Source of the DNA: Photorhabdus sp. CRCIA-P01
GTDB lineage: Bacteria; Pseudomonadota; Gammaproteobacteria; Enterobacterales; Enterobacteriaceae
NCBI RefSeq assembly: GCF_003545805.1
Contig: NZ_NMQR01000008.1
Span: 62,001-126,000, forward strand
Reading direction: 5' to 3'
Length of the DNA: 64,000 nt
The notes under the pieces are model-generated. The model saw nothing but the letters and a program-made list of their open reading frames with translations. It did no database searches and was not told the DNA's origin. Positions within the stretch are counted from its first letter, which is position 1. Each line of letters starts with the position of its first letter. Shown piece after piece: positions 53,474 through 63,419 of the stretch. A program made the translations under genes and the position numbers.

Positions 53474-54574
53474 ATGCTGAAAATTATTCAATCCCCATCC
53501 AAATATATTCAAGGACCTGATGCCCTGCTCCATATTGGTAAATACACAAAAACCATCGCCGATCACGTTTTGGTTATCATCGGTAATTCCGCGATGAAAT
53601 TGGTGGGAGATACCGTTCATAACAGTCTGGAACAGTATGAAATCACCCGTCATTTTGAACTGTTTGGCGGCGAATGTAGTCGGGATGAGATTAAACGCCT
53701 GTCTGACATTCTTAAAAAACATGAATGCCAAGCCGTTATTGGTATCGGTGGCGGCAAAGTACAAGATACCGCAAAAGCGGTCGCTTACGAATCCAGATTA
53801 CCTGTTCTGATTGCCCCCACTATCGCTTCCACTAATGCCCCAACCAGTGCTCTCTCTGTTATTTACAGCGATGATGGCAAATATGAAGACTATCTGTTTC
53901 TCCCAACAAACCCAGATATTGTCCTAATCGATACCAACATTATCGCTAAAGCCCCAACCCGTTTTCTCATTGCCGGAATTGGCGACGCACTGGCAACTTA
54001 CTTCGAAGCCCGCATTTGTGGCTCCGGCCATAAACCTCGAATGACAGATGGAGGGATATCCCGTACCGCAATAGCCCTCTCTCATCTCTGTTACGAAACT
54101 TTGTTGGAAGAAGGCTATAAAGCAAAACTGGCTGTTGAAGCCGACGTCAGTACACCTGCGGTGGAAAATGTCATCGAAGCTATTACTTACTTAAGCGGCC
54201 TAGGCTTTGAAAATACGGGTGTAGCCGCCGCTCATTCAGTACACAATGGCTTTACTGTATTGGAAGAATGCCACCACATGTACCACGGCGAAAAAGTCGC
54301 CTTCGGGATATTAGTTCAACTAATACTGGAAAATAGCCCAAATGAAGAATTAGATACTTTACTTGATTTCTGTGTACAGATGGGACTACCGGTTACTCTG
54401 GATCAACTTGGCGTGAAAGATGGTGAAAAACTGAAAGAAAAAGTGATGGCAGTAGCGAAAGCGAGTTGTGCCGAGGACGAAACCATTCACAACATGCCTT
54501 TTGAAGTGACACCGGAAAAAGTGTACTCCGCTATTATGGCTGCTGACCGGATGGGACGCGACTGGCTGTATTAA
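53474..54574 (+). CDS. gldA: GldA-type glycerol dehydrogenase
   Basis: Zinc- and NAD-dependent alcohol dehydrogenase (iron-type fold) oxidising glycerol to dihydroxyacetone; may also act on D-lactate-like substrates. 366 aa from MLKIIQSPSK, with AAGGAG before the ATG. Metal ligands intact: Asp171 (GIGDALATYFEAR), His254 (AAHSVHNG), His271 (MYHGEKV). NAD loop GIGGGKVQDTAK. Residue 121, Asp in E. coli (IASTDAP), is Asn here (IASTNAP). Not beside dhaK or other glycerol-fermentation genes. Confidence 0.92.
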   Translation: MLKIIQSPSKYIQGPDALLHIGKYTKTIADHVLVIIGNSAMKLVGDTVHNSLEQYEITRHFELFGGECSRDEIKRLSDILKKHECQAVIGIGGGKVQDTAKAVAYESRLPVLIAPTIASTNAPTSALSVIYSDDGKYEDYLFLPTNPDIVLIDTNIIAKAPTRFLIAGIGDALATYFEARICGSGHKPRMTDGGISRTAIALSHLCYETLLEEGYKAKLAVEADVSTPAVENVIEAITYLSGLGFENTGVAAAHSVHNGFTVLEECHHMYHGEKVAFGILVQLILENSPNEELDTLLDFCVQMGLPVTLDQLGVKDGEKLKEKVMAVAKASCAEDETIHNMPFEVTPEKVYSAIMAADRMGRDWLY

Positions 54575-54584
54575 ATTTGACAAG

Positions 54585-54608
54585 AGCGGGCAAATTGTCC
54601 GCTTTTAC
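54585..54608 (+). terminator. Intrinsic terminator after gldA
   Basis: Stem AGCGGGC (54585-54591) with GTCCGCT (54597-54603), one G-T pair, then TTTTACTTTTTATT. Ten bases after the gldA stop. Confidence 0.85.
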
Positions 54609-54799
54609 TTTTTATTCAAACAACTAAAGTTCGGAAATGAAAAAGGATAATCTTGGCTAATACAATGCATATCCACTGAAAAGCAAATCATTTCTGTTAA
54701 TACTGCTTGTAGTGAAGTAAAAATCAATCAACTGAGTTGTTGAGCAACGAGAAAACGCACTGTTCAAAATCAGTGCGTTAGGAAACAAATTTATCGAGT

Positions 54800-55231
54800 C
54801 TATTCAGGCCAAAAATTTTCATCCATTATTTGCTCAAACGTCCAAGGACAAGTTTCAGGAAATACACTACGCCTAATATTAGTTTCCCTCTCTGCTGCAA
54901 TAATGGCATCCCCATAAGCATCAGAGGAAATTTCGCTAAGCTCTGACTTTAAGCTGGGATTTTTTTTAAGACGACGGGATATTTTTCTTCTCTGTTCTTC
55001 AATCGTAAGCTTCCAGCTCCGACCTTGCCGTTCAGATTGGAATTGCCATTTTAGGAGGTGAAGAAACAGTACCTCAAGACGAGATTCCAGCTCGTTTCTT
55101 TGGCTATTTCCCATACTCTCTATTTCCTCCGAAAGGTTTTCCCTGTCCAATTGATTCAGATTACCGGAACGAAGCAAACCTGCCTGCTCCTGCGTCCAAC
55201 CATAAAAATCGCTGTCATAACGTGTCGTCAT
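54800..55231 (-). CDS. DUF29 family protein
   Basis: 143 aa, helical, highly charged, function unknown. Family marks: an N-terminal YDSDFYGWTQEQAGLLR, LDRENLSEEIESMGNSQRNEL, LLKWQFQSERQGRSWKLTIEEQR, and the ending FPETCPWTFEQIMDENFWP. Start at MTTRYDSD is set by GGAGGAC just upstream; 22 earlier codons are not DUF29. Stand-alone gene between gldA and glpT; DUF29 genes are scattered in cyanobacteria and proteobacteria, so it may have been acquired. Confidence 0.85.
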   Translation of the reverse strand: MTTRYDSDFYGWTQEQAGLLRSGNLNQLDRENLSEEIESMGNSQRNELESRLEVLFLHLLKWQFQSERQGRSWKLTIEEQRRKISRRLKKNPSLKSELSEISSDAYGDAIIAAERETNIRRSVFPETCPWTFEQIMDENFWPE

Positions 55232-55423
55232 GGGTCCTCCACTTGGTATATCAGCTATACAACTGTATAAATTATGAGTCTGGCAGATTATTGGCATACC
55301 GTCAAAACAGTATATTTATCATCAAAATCGATTAGCAACCCATTCACCATAAATTGGAAAAATCCCTTCGTTTAGAAGGATACATACAGAGTAATAAATA
55401 GAAGATGCATAAAAACTGTGGTT

Positions 55424-55443
55424 TTTGTTTGATAAAGAACAAA
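55424..55443 (+). promoter_or_regulatory. Probable GlpR operator
   Basis: Perfect-arm palindrome TTTGTTTGATAAAGAACAAA. Its middle 16 bases differ from the GlpR consensus TGTTCGATAACGAACA at two symmetric positions. Sits 292 bases before glpT. Suggests glycerol-3-phosphate induction of glpTQ. Confidence 0.7.
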
Positions 55444-55487
55444 AACGAACCAAAAACGCTCACCAACAATTAAATAAAGCTCGTTAT

Positions 55488-55503
55488 TGTGACAATGGTC
55501 ACA
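55488..55503 (+). promoter_or_regulatory. CRP-cAMP site upstream of glpT
   Basis: TGTGACAATGGTCACA is a perfect TGTGA-N6-TCACA CRP motif. Its closeness to the GlpR-like operator is the expected arrangement for catabolite-controlled glp genes. Confidence 0.85.
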
Positions 55504-55734
55504 ATTTCATTGGTAAATCACATTTTAAAAAGCTAACAAATCACTCAGAATTACCGCCAGGGCAAAACAACTTTAACAACTGAGTGTTGTTTCACAGATA
55601 GGTTGAGTGATTTCGACTATCATAATTTTCGTTATGGAAAATAACCACTTACAAAACCTTTCATTTTCCCATCCGGTGTCACCAGTCAACCGGCAAGCTG
55701 TTTATATAACCAAAAATGCCATCGGAGGCAAAAT

Positions 55735-57087
55735 ATGTTAAGTATTTTCAAGCCGGCACCTCATAGGTCCCGACTGTCAACAGAACAGATAGATCCAGTC
55801 TATCGTCGCTTACGCTGGCAAATTTTTATAGGGATCTTCTTTGGTTATGCAGCTTACTATCTGGTAAGGAAAAACTTCACACTTGCAATGCCTTATCTGG
55901 TTGAGCAAGGTTTTTCCAAAGGTGAGCTCGGTTTCGCACTATCAGGGATCTCTATCGCATACGGCTTCTCCAAATTCATCATGGGCTCCGTATCCGACCG
56001 TTCTAACCCACGAGTCTTCTTACCAGCGGGTCTGATCCTCGCGGCTCTTGTTATGCTGTTTATGGGTTTCGTACCCTGGGCAACTTCCAGTATCACTATC
56101 ATGTTCGTACTGCTGTTCTTATGTGGTTGGTTCCAGGGTATGGGTTGGCCTCCTTGTGGTCGTACTATGGTGCACTGGTGGTCACAGAAAGAACGTGGCG
56201 GTATCGTTTCTATCTGGAACTGCTCACATAATGTTGGTGGTGGCTTACCACCATTGCTATTCCTGTTAGGCATGGCGTGGTTCAATGATTGGAAAGCCGC
56301 GCTTTACATGCCGGCTTTCGCCGCCATTCTCCTTGCATTGATTGTGTTTGCCTTAATACGTGACACACCACAATCCTGTGGCTTGCCACCAATAGAAGAG
56401 TATAAAAACGACTATCCTTCTGATTATACAGAGAAAAATGAAAAAGAGTTAACAGCTAAACAGATTTTCATGCAGTATGTATTACCGAACAAGCTACTGT
56501 GGATGGTTGCTATGGCTAACGTATTTGTTTATCTGCTGCGTTACGGTATTCTCGACTGGTCACCAACCTATCTGCGTGAAGCCAAGCATTTCGCACTAGA
56601 TAAATCTTCATGGGCTTATTTCCTGTACGAATATGCCGGTATTCCAGGCACGCTACTCTGTGGTTGGATGTCAGACAAAGTATTTAGAGGTAACCGTGGT
56701 GCAACCGGTGTGTTCTTTATGACGCTGGTGACTATCGCAACTATCGTATTCTGGTTGAACCCAGCAGGTAACCCTACTGTAGATATGGCTTGCATGTTGA
56801 TTATTGGCTTCCTTATCTACGGCCCAGTGATGCTAACTGGTCTACATGCCCTTGAGCTGGCGCCAAAGAAAGCCGCTGGTACAGCCGCTGGCTTCACTGG
56901 CTTATTTGGTTACTTAGGTGGCTCTGTTGCTGCAAGTGCCATCATCGGCTACACCGTTGAATTTTTCGGTTGGGATAGCGGCTTTATGGTGATGATTGGT
57001 GGTAGTATTTTGTCCGTTATTCTATTGCTAATCGTTACGATTACCGAAAAAAAACATAAACAAGAAATCGCCCAACAACATGGCTAA
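55735..57087 (+). CDS. glpT: GlpT, glycerol-3-phosphate/phosphate antiporter
   Basis: Imports glycerol-3-phosphate in exchange for phosphate; also the entry route of fosfomycin. 450 aa, 12 membrane segments of the MFS organophosphate:phosphate antiporter family. [18 protein letters not shown] carries the substrate Arg (about residue 45), and [16 protein letters not shown] and [13 protein letters not shown] are the loops. Followed by glpQ after a terminator-like hairpin. Confidence 0.96.
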   Translation: MLSIFKPAPHRSRLSTEQIDPVYRRLRWQIFIGIFFGYAAYYLVRKNFTLAMPYLVEQGFSKGELGFALSGISIAYGFSKFIMGSVSDRSNPRVFLPAGLILAALVMLFMGFVPWATSSITIMFVLLFLCGWFQGMGWPPCGRTMVHWWSQKERGGIVSIWNCSHNVGGGLPPLLFLLGMAWFNDWKAALYMPAFAAILLALIVFALIRDTPQSCGLPPIEEYKNDYPSDYTEKNEKELTAKQIFMQYVLPNKLLWMVAMANVFVYLLRYGILDWSPTYLREAKHFALDKSSWAYFLYEYAGIPGTLLCGWMSDKVFRGNRGATGVFFMTLVTIATIVFWLNPAGNPTVDMACMLIIGFLIYGPVMLTGLHALELAPKKAAGTAAGFTGLFGYLGGSVAASAIIGYTVEFFGWDSGFMVMIGGSILSVILLLIVTITEKKHKQEIAQQHG

Positions 57088-57129
57088 CCTCTGTCATTAA
57101 ACTGTGACATATCACTGATAATATTAATT

Positions 57130-57163
57130 AAGCCACAGCATTATATATGCTGCGGCTTTTTTC
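57130..57163 (+). terminator. Terminator or attenuator between glpT and glpQ
   Basis: Stem AAGCCACAGCA (57130-57140) with TGCTGCGGCTT (57148-57158), one mismatch, and a run of six T (57157-57162). Because glpTQ is one operon in E. coli, this probably sets a partial stop that lowers glpQ expression. Confidence 0.8.
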
Positions 57164-57266
57164 AGTATCTAAGTTAAGAGATTATGTCAGTCAGTGTTAT
57201 TAACACAGCCAAACACACAGTTTAATGAGATAAATTTTATCTCATCGCTAAAACGGAGAAACACAC

Positions 57267-58343
57267 ATGCAAGCTCCAATCAAGACAATGATAATGGGTA
57301 TTATTTTAACTTCATCGATGTCAGGCATCACTCAAGCGGCAGATAAGATTGTTATCGCCCATCGAGGCGCGAGTGGATATCTGCCTGAACATACTCTACC
57401 GGCTAAAGCCATGGCTTATGCCGAAGGTGCTGACTATCTGGAACAAGATCTGGTCATGACTAAAGATGATGAACTGATAGTCTTACATGACCATTACCTT
57501 GATCGTGTCACTGACGTTGCCAATAAATTCCCTGGCCGTGCTCGTCAAGATGGACGCTACTATGCTATCGACTTTACCTTATCCGAAATCAAGTCATTAA
57601 AATTCACGGAAGGCTTCGATATTAAAAATAATCAGCAGGTACAGAACTACGTCAATCGTTTCCCGATATGGAAATCTGATTTCCGAATCCACACTTTTCA
57701 GGAAGAAATTGAATTTGTTCAGGGATTGAACAAATCTACCGGCAAAAATATCGGTATTTACCCTGAAATCAAAGCACCGTGGTTCCACCAGAAGGAAGGA
57801 AAAGATATTTCTACTAAAGTGCTAACCGTGCTGAAAGCGTATGGTTACACCAAGAAAAGCGACAAAGTTTACCTGCAATGTTTTGATACCAACGAACTCA
57901 AACGCATCAAAAACGAACTGGAACCCAAGCTAGGCATGGATCTGAAACTGGTTCAACTTATCGCTTACACCGACTGGAATGAAACTTATGAAAAACAATC
58001 AGACGGTAAATGGACAAATTACAGCTATGACTGGATGTTCAAGCCAGGTGCTATGAGAGAAGTAGCACAATACGCTGATGGCATCGGCCCTGATTACCAT
58101 ATGATCGTGGCGGAGTATTCCACACCAACCAATATTAAGTTAACTAGTCTGGTAAAAGAAGCTCACACCAATAATCTGGAAGTCCATCCATATTCGATTC
58201 GAGTTGATCAACTGCCTAAATACGTCACCAGCGGCGATCAACTTTTCGATATTATTTATAACCAAGCGGATGTAGACGGTGTATTCACCGATTTCCCTGA
58301 CTTAGGCGTGAAATTCCTACAAAAACAGCATCAACATAAATAA
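57267..58343 (+). CDS. glpQ: GlpQ, periplasmic glycerophosphodiester phosphodiesterase
   Basis: Hydrolyses glycerophosphodiesters to glycerol-3-phosphate and an alcohol; GlpT imports the product. 358 aa. Signal peptide with cleavage expected after TQA. Catalytic HRGASGYLPEHT (His34-type and Glu), DYLEQDLVMTKDDELIVLHD as second block. GGAGAAA before the ATG. Paired with glpT for scavenging from phospholipid breakdown, useful inside insect tissue. Confidence 0.96.
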   Translation: MQAPIKTMIMGIILTSSMSGITQAADKIVIAHRGASGYLPEHTLPAKAMAYAEGADYLEQDLVMTKDDELIVLHDHYLDRVTDVANKFPGRARQDGRYYAIDFTLSEIKSLKFTEGFDIKNNQQVQNYVNRFPIWKSDFRIHTFQEEIEFVQGLNKSTGKNIGIYPEIKAPWFHQKEGKDISTKVLTVLKAYGYTKKSDKVYLQCFDTNELKRIKNELEPKLGMDLKLVQLIAYTDWNETYEKQSDGKWTNYSYDWMFKPGAMREVAQYADGIGPDYHMIVAEYSTPTNIKLTSLVKEAHTNNLEVHPYSIRVDQLPKYVTSGDQLFDIIYNQADVDGVFTDFPDLGVKFLQKQHQHK

Positions 58344-58395
58344 GATGCAAACAGGGCGACTTTTAATCTAGTGCCCTGTTCCTGTTGCTTAACAA

Positions 58396-59373
58396 TTACG
58401 CCTTACTTATCGAAAAGGCCATAACATCACTGAGCTTTTCAGCCCCCAAAGCCAACATCACCAAACGATCGACACCAAGCGCCACACCTGCACACTCCGG
58501 CATCCCTTGTTTCAGGGCGCCAACCAAATTTTCATCAATCGGTCGAACAGGTAAAACTAACTCTGCGCGTTTACGGTTATCCTGTTCAAAACGCTGACGC
58601 TGCTCATGACTATCAGTTAGCTCACGGAAGCCATTTGCCAATTCAACGCCTTTAAAATAGACTTCAAAACGCTCTGCCACCCGATGATCTTCTTTACTGA
58701 TTTCCGCCAGAGAAGCCTGAGAAGCCGGAAAATGATAGATAAAAGTTGGCTTTTCAGTACCGATATGCGGTTCAACACCAACAGCAAACAAAAGTTGCAA
58801 TAAAGTATCTCGATCTTCTTCTACATCAGCAATATTACTCAGATCCAATTTGGCGGCGACTTCACGCAACTTTTCTTTCTCTGCTGATAGCGGGTCAATA
58901 TCCAAATAACGCAGGAAAGCCTGTTGATAAGAGAGTGATTCTGCATTTTCACAGTCAAGGATCTGTTGAAGTAAGTCATCAACTTCATTCATCAGACGAT
59001 ACATATCGTAGTGAGGCCGATACCATTCCAGCATGGTAAATTCAGGATTATGATAACGCCCCGCCTCTTCATTACGGAAGCAGCGACCGAGCTGATAAAT
59101 AGGGCCGCTTCCTGCCGCCAGCAGGCGCTTCATGTGATATTCCGGGCTTGTCATCAGATAAAGAGTCATACCATCCGCAGCACCTGGACCAACAAACTCC
59201 GTCTGAAAAGGAAACAATTGAATATCAGTCACTGTAAACTGACCCATCGCAGGCGTTTCAACTTCCAATACCCCACGATCTGCGAAAAAGCGCCGTATTT
59301 CTGCTAAAATAGTCGCTCGTTTCAACAAGTTGGCGATAGGTGCGCTTGGCTGCCAGTTTGCTGTTTCGCTCAT
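58396..59373 (-). CDS. epmA: EpmA, EF-P lysylation enzyme
   Basis: Class II lysyl-tRNA-synthetase-like enzyme that attaches (R)-beta-lysine to elongation factor P. 325 aa from [10 protein letters not shown] as in E. coli; 20 earlier in-frame codons are not used. Motif 2 [22 protein letters not shown], motif 3 [12 protein letters not shown]. It lacks the tRNA-binding N-terminal domain of LysRS, the key difference. Divergently placed to frd, as in E. coli, though two extra genes now separate them. Confidence 0.96.
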   Translation of the reverse strand: MSETANWQPSAPIANLLKRATILAEIRRFFADRGVLEVETPAMGQFTVTDIQLFPFQTEFVGPGAADGMTLYLMTSPEYHMKRLLAAGSGPIYQLGRCFRNEEAGRYHNPEFTMLEWYRPHYDMYRLMNEVDDLLQQILDCENAESLSYQQAFLRYLDIDPLSAEKEKLREVAAKLDLSNIADVEEDRDTLLQLLFAVGVEPHIGTEKPTFIYHFPASQASLAEISKEDHRVAERFEVYFKGVELANGFRELTDSHEQRQRFEQDNRKRAELVLPVRPIDENLVGALKQGMPECAGVALGVDRLVMLALGAEKLSDVMAFSISKA

Positions 59374-59513
59374 GTAAATGACTCCAAAATAAAACCAAAC
59401 GTGCAGTCTACCTGCATCACACATATCAGACAAATTATTACCGTCAGATAAACAATAAAATAGTGATCGATTTTGCCTGACACAACAAAGCCAATACCAA
59501 ACAAAACCACTAT

Positions 59514-59930
59514 TTACTCTAACAGAGTTATCAATTTAAAGTGGCAAAATCCGTCCATATTGGTTTTATCAGGTTTAATATAATTAATACCTTTTATGCT
59601 AAGCCTAGTCAGATATTTTCCATTATCTGCCTTTAGCGCTATTACATTATCGTCAACATCTTCTACAGTAAACGTAGAAGAAGCATCAATATTCAATTTT
59701 GCAGCTTCAATATAATTACCACCAGGCCGTTCAACTCGACTCAAATAGAGCCCATTGTCTGCCCGAAGTGCCATCGTATAAGCATTAAATAGCGTCACTA
59801 CATACCGTGAAGAAGTACCAAGTGTATATCTTCCAGCCTGGATGTAATTAACCTTTCCTTGACTGAATCGACTCAAATAAAGTCCATTATCTGCCATCAA
59901 TGCGATAGTGTGCTCTGATAATGCCATCAT
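59514..59930 (-). CDS. Three-repeat beta-trefoil (fascin-like) protein, paralog A
   Basis: 138 aa, unknown function. Three repeats of about 44 residues each open with an [17 protein letters not shown] strand: [15 protein letters not shown] (about 8), [15 protein letters not shown] (about 52), [15 protein letters not shown] (about 95), followed by NYIxAxK and a Phe/Tyr strand. This three-fold pattern is that of a beta-trefoil, like the fascin and lectin families. No signal peptide or membrane segment. Close paralog 600 bases away. Possible carbohydrate or actin binding is inference only. Confidence 0.8.
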   Translation of the reverse strand: MMALSEHTIALMADNGLYLSRFSQGKVNYIQAGRYTLGTSSRYVVTLFNAYTMALRADNGLYLSRVERPGGNYIEAAKLNIDASSTFTVEDVDDNVIALKADNGKYLTRLSIKGINYIKPDKTNMDGFCHFKLITLLE

Positions 59931-60026
59931 ACCCTCCGTTTAAATATAATTAATTACTTAGAGAATACCATCTAAACCTCATATCAACTTTCTATGATCA
60001 TAGAAATAAAACTCCCTTATTGAATA

Positions 60027-60154
60027 TATACCCTTCATCTTTCAAGCTGCTGCTTTGTTGGCTGCTTTCACTCACCCCAGTCACATCGTTATCTATGCTC
60101 CTGGGGATTCGTTCACTTGCCGCCGCGATACATCTTGAAATCCATAAGGTATAT
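60027..60154 (+). repeat. ERIC palindrome, copy 3
   Basis: 128 bp with TATACCC and GGTATA ends and the ERIC core CTGGGGATTCG. It lies 97 bases upstream of paralog A (transcribed to the left). The right arm ends with a variant (GCCGCGATACATCTTGAAATC) unlike copies 2 and 4. Confidence 0.93.
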
Positions 60155-60378
60155 AATTATTAAACAACCAGAAGCAATTGTCATATTTAAATTAAAAGTA
60201 AGATATTATCAGAAAATTGAAAAATAATTTAAAACGATAATTATAATATTACCAATACATTAATAATCAAATCATTATGAAATATAATTAATATCTTATC
60301 CGGTGTATTAAGTGACTAACTCTATTGTTTTATTATTAAAATAATAGTGGTCAGTTTTACTTGACCACCACAATACTC

Positions 60379-60505
60379 TATACCCTTCATCTTTCAAGCT
60401 GCTGCTTTGTTGGCTGCTTTCACTCACCCCAGTCACATAGTTATCTATGCTCCTGGGGATTCGTTCACTTGCCGCCTCGCTGCAACTCGAAATCTATTAG
60501 GTATA
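60379..60505 (+). repeat. ERIC palindrome, copy 4
   Basis: 127 bp, nearly identical to copy 2. It ends 26 bases after the stop of paralog B (60531), so it lies in that gene's 3' untranslated region and may act as a long RNA hairpin there. Confidence 0.93.
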
Positions 60506-60530
60506 TAAACAAAAATCATCCATTATCCAA

Positions 60531-60944
60531 TTACAATTTTATAACTTTAAACTGGCAATACAAATCTAAATCGTACTTATCCGGTCTAATATAGTTAAAA
60601 ATACCACCTGCATTGATCCGACTCAGATATTTACCATTATCTGCACACAAAGCTATTACATTATCGTCGATATATTCTAAAGTAAAATTAGAATAAATAT
60701 CAACATCTGATTTTGTCGCCGCAATATAATCGCCACCCGCCAGAGAGACCCGACTTAAATAAAGGCCATTGCTTGCACGAAGTGCTATTTTATTGTAACT
60801 CAATTGTGTTGCGGAATATTTTGTATAAATATCAATAATAGATTTATTAGCTTCAATAAAATCAAGCCCTCCTCCTCGATCAATTCGGCTTAAATAGCAT
60901 CCATTATCTGCCTGTAATGCAATAGGACTACTTGATAATCCCAT
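60531..60944 (-). CDS. Three-repeat beta-trefoil (fascin-like) protein, paralog B
   Basis: 137 aa, same architecture as paralog A: repeats at [30 protein letters not shown] and VIALCADNGKYLSRI. The third repeat of both begins with the same DDNVIALxADNGKYL. Two Cys (positions about 16 and 103) are not in paralog A. No signal peptide. ATG with AGGAGAATATT-like site upstream. Function unknown. Confidence 0.8.
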   Translation of the reverse strand: MGLSSSPIALQADNGCYLSRIDRGGGLDFIEANKSIIDIYTKYSATQLSYNKIALRASNGLYLSRVSLAGGDYIAATKSDVDIYSNFTLEYIDDNVIALCADNGKYLSRINAGGIFNYIRPDKYDLDLYCQFKVIKL

Positions 60945-61622
60945 AATATTCTCCTATTTAAATATATTATTTATAGCGCATTAATTTAAACACCTCATTT
61001 TACTATTCCTGTAAACATAAAATCTTTTCAATGAATATATACAACTAATACGATTATTAAATACCAAAATATATTTTAGTATTTATTTTGAACAATATAA
61101 CCATTTAAGACTTAATTATAACATTCATTAAACATAAATAACTTTCACATTTAAATTATAAAACCATAAACTATAAATAAAAATTCATTTGAAATTATTA
61201 ATTGCAATATTATAAAAATAAAATCCCCAAATCCTATTGCATTTAAGTAATTTCTGACATCAGCAAAAAACAACAGAAAAATCAAATTCACATTGTATAG
61301 CCTTGATGCTCAGTTCCATTATGAGCTCTCCTATTCTCCTTAGATAATAACGCTATCGATCAATGCCTAATAAAGTAACTAATTCTTGACTCAGATCAAG
61401 TTTTAGTGAGCAAATCCAACAAAATACCCTTTCATATCAAATTTCCTTTATTTGCAATTCGTTATACTTAATTTCATACAGAAAGTAATAAATAGTTACC
61501 CATTAACCACCGAATTTTACCTACAGAATTTTGCTATATAAGAAACAATAACAACAACATGGTAGGAAAGTTACGACGATTTTGCTGACTAATTAATTTC
61601 ACTTAAACAATGGAGAAGCACA
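60945..61622. other. 678-bp region upstream of frdA and paralog B
   Basis: Strongly AT-rich, no gene. Carries a FNR-like site at 61386-61399 and the frdA promoter; the rest (about 60945-61340) shows nothing recognisable. Confidence 0.55.
61386..61399 (+). promoter_or_regulatory. Probable FNR box for frdABCD
   Basis: TTGACTCAGATCAA differs from the FNR consensus TTGATnnnnATCAA at one base. Centre is about 230 bases before the frdA start, so the leader would be longer than the E. coli one if this is a class II site. FNR control of fumarate reductase is well established in E. coli; application here is inference. Confidence 0.6.
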
Positions 61623-63419
61623 GTGCAAATCTTTAATGCCGATCTCGCTATTATCGGAGCCGGAGGCGCTGGTCTACGTGCCGCAATTACCGCCGCTGAA
61701 GCTAATCCTCAAATGAAGATTGCTCTGATCTCAAAAGTTTACCCAATGCGTAGTCACACAGTGGCAGCAGAAGGTGGATCAGCAGCCGTCACCCAAGCTC
61801 ACGACTCCTATGACTTCCATTTCAACGACACAGTATCCGGTGGTGACTGGTTATGCGAGCAAGATGTTGTTGAATATTTCGTCGAACATTGCCCGACAGA
61901 AATGATCCAACTAGAACAGTGGGGCTGTCCGTGGAGCCGTAAAGAAGATGGTTCCGTCAATGTGCGTCGTTTCGGTGGTATGAAGATAGAGCGTACCTGG
62001 TTCGCTGCGGATAAAACTGGCTTCCACATGTTACATACGCTATTCCAAACCTCTTTTAAGTATCCTCAAATTCAACGCTTTGATGAGCATTTTGTCCTCG
62101 ATATTCTGGTGGATGAAGGACAAGCACGCGGCTTGGTTGCACTAAATATGATGGAAGGCACCAAAATTCAGATTAGGGCTAATGCCGTTATTATGGCAAC
62201 CGGTGGCGCAGGCCGTGTATACCGTTACAATACCAACGGCGGTATCGTGACCGGTGATGGTATGGGCATGGCATTCCGTCACGGCGTACCACTGCGTGAT
62301 ATGGAATTTGTTCAATATCATCCAACCGGCCTGCCAGGTTCCGGTATCCTAATGACAGAAGGTTGTCGTGGTGAAGGCGGAATTCTGGTCAACAAAGATG
62401 GCTACCGCTATTTACAAGATTATGGCCTCGGCCCTGAGACTCCATTAGGCAAACCTGAAAACAAATATATGGAACTGGGTCCCCGTGACAAAGTCTCTCA
62501 GGCTTTCTGGCATGAATGGCGGGCCGGTCGTACTCTTTCAACTCCGCGTGGCGATGTGGTTTATCTGGATCTACGCCATTTGGGAGAGAAGAAATTACTT
62601 GAACGCCTACCCTTCATCTGTGAACTGGCAAAAGCGTATGCCGGTGTTGATCCCGTTAAAGAGCCCATTCCGGTCCGACCTACCGCACATTACACTATGG
62701 GCGGTATCGAAACTGACCAGAAATGTGAAACCCGTATTAAAGGGCTGTTCGCTGTTGGTGAATGTTCTTCTGTTGGCCTGCATGGTGCAAACCGCCTTGG
62801 TTCCAATTCTCTGGCTGAATTGGTGGTCTTTGGCCGTCTGGCTGGTGAAGAAGCAGTAAAACATGTTCAACAAACCAAACCTGTTAATGACCGCGCATTG
62901 GATGCCCAAGCACGTGATGTAGTCGCACGTTTGAACAACTTACTGAAACAGGAAGGGGCGGAAAGTTGGTCAAAAATCCGTGATGAAATGGGTATCTCAA
63001 TGGAAGAAGGCTGCGGTATCTATCGTACTCCTGAACTCATGCTAAAAACGATCGATAAGATCACTGAACTAAAAGATCGCTTTAAACGGGTGAAGATCAC
63101 TGATAACACCAATGTGTTCAATACTGATCTACTGTACACCATTGAGCTAGGCTTTAGCCTGGATGTGGCTGAATGTATGATTCACTCCGCAATAAACCGT
63201 CAAGAGTCCCGTGGCGCTCATCAACGTTTAGATCAAGAGTGTACCGAACGTGACGATGAAAATTTCCTAAAACATACGCTTGCTTTCTATAAGCCTGGAG
63301 GTGTCCCTCACCTGGAATACAGCGATGTAAAAATCACCAAATCCACACCCGCAAAACGTGTATACGGCGGTGAAGCCGCGGCACAAGAGAAAAAGGATAA
63401 GGAGCAGGAGAATGGTTGA
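61623..63419 (+). CDS. frdA: FrdA, fumarate reductase flavoprotein
   Basis: FAD subunit that reduces fumarate to succinate in anaerobic respiration. 598 aa. GTG start, as in E. coli, with GGAG upstream. FAD loop [27 protein letters not shown] (His for covalent FAD about residue 45), active-site block [13 protein letters not shown] and [19 protein letters not shown]. Overlaps frdB by 8 bases. Confidence 0.97.
   Translation: MQIFNADLAIIGAGGAGLRAAITAAEANPQMKIALISKVYPMRSHTVAAEGGSAAVTQAHDSYDFHFNDTVSGGDWLCEQDVVEYFVEHCPTEMIQLEQWGCPWSRKEDGSVNVRRFGGMKIERTWFAADKTGFHMLHTLFQTSFKYPQIQRFDEHFVLDILVDEGQARGLVALNMMEGTKIQIRANAVIMATGGAGRVYRYNTNGGIVTGDGMGMAFRHGVPLRDMEFVQYHPTGLPGSGILMTEGCRGEGGILVNKDGYRYLQDYGLGPETPLGKPENKYMELGPRDKVSQAFWHEWRAGRTLSTPRGDVVYLDLRHLGEKKLLERLPFICELAKAYAGVDPVKEPIPVRPTAHYTMGGIETDQKCETRIKGLFAVGECSSVGLHGANRLGSNSLAELVVFGRLAGEEAVKHVQQTKPVNDRALDAQARDVVARLNNLLKQEGAESWSKIRDEMGISMEEGCGIYRTPELMLKTIDKITELKDRFKRVKITDNTNVFNTDLLYTIELGFSLDVAECMIHSAINRQESRGAHQRLDQECTERDDENFLKHTLAFYKPGGVPHLEYSDVKITKSTPAKRVYGGEAAAQEKKDKEQENG

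Larger units (their letters stand above)
55232..55734. other. 503-bp glpT upstream region
   Basis: No gene. Holds a GlpR-like operator (55424-55443) and a CRP site (55488-55503), then an AT-rich stretch before glpT. The glpT -10/-35 boxes were not assigned. Confidence 0.6.

Noticed and set aside
60361-60594. 77-codon plus-strand frame over ERIC copy 4
   Set aside because: Made from the ERIC and the antisense of paralog B.
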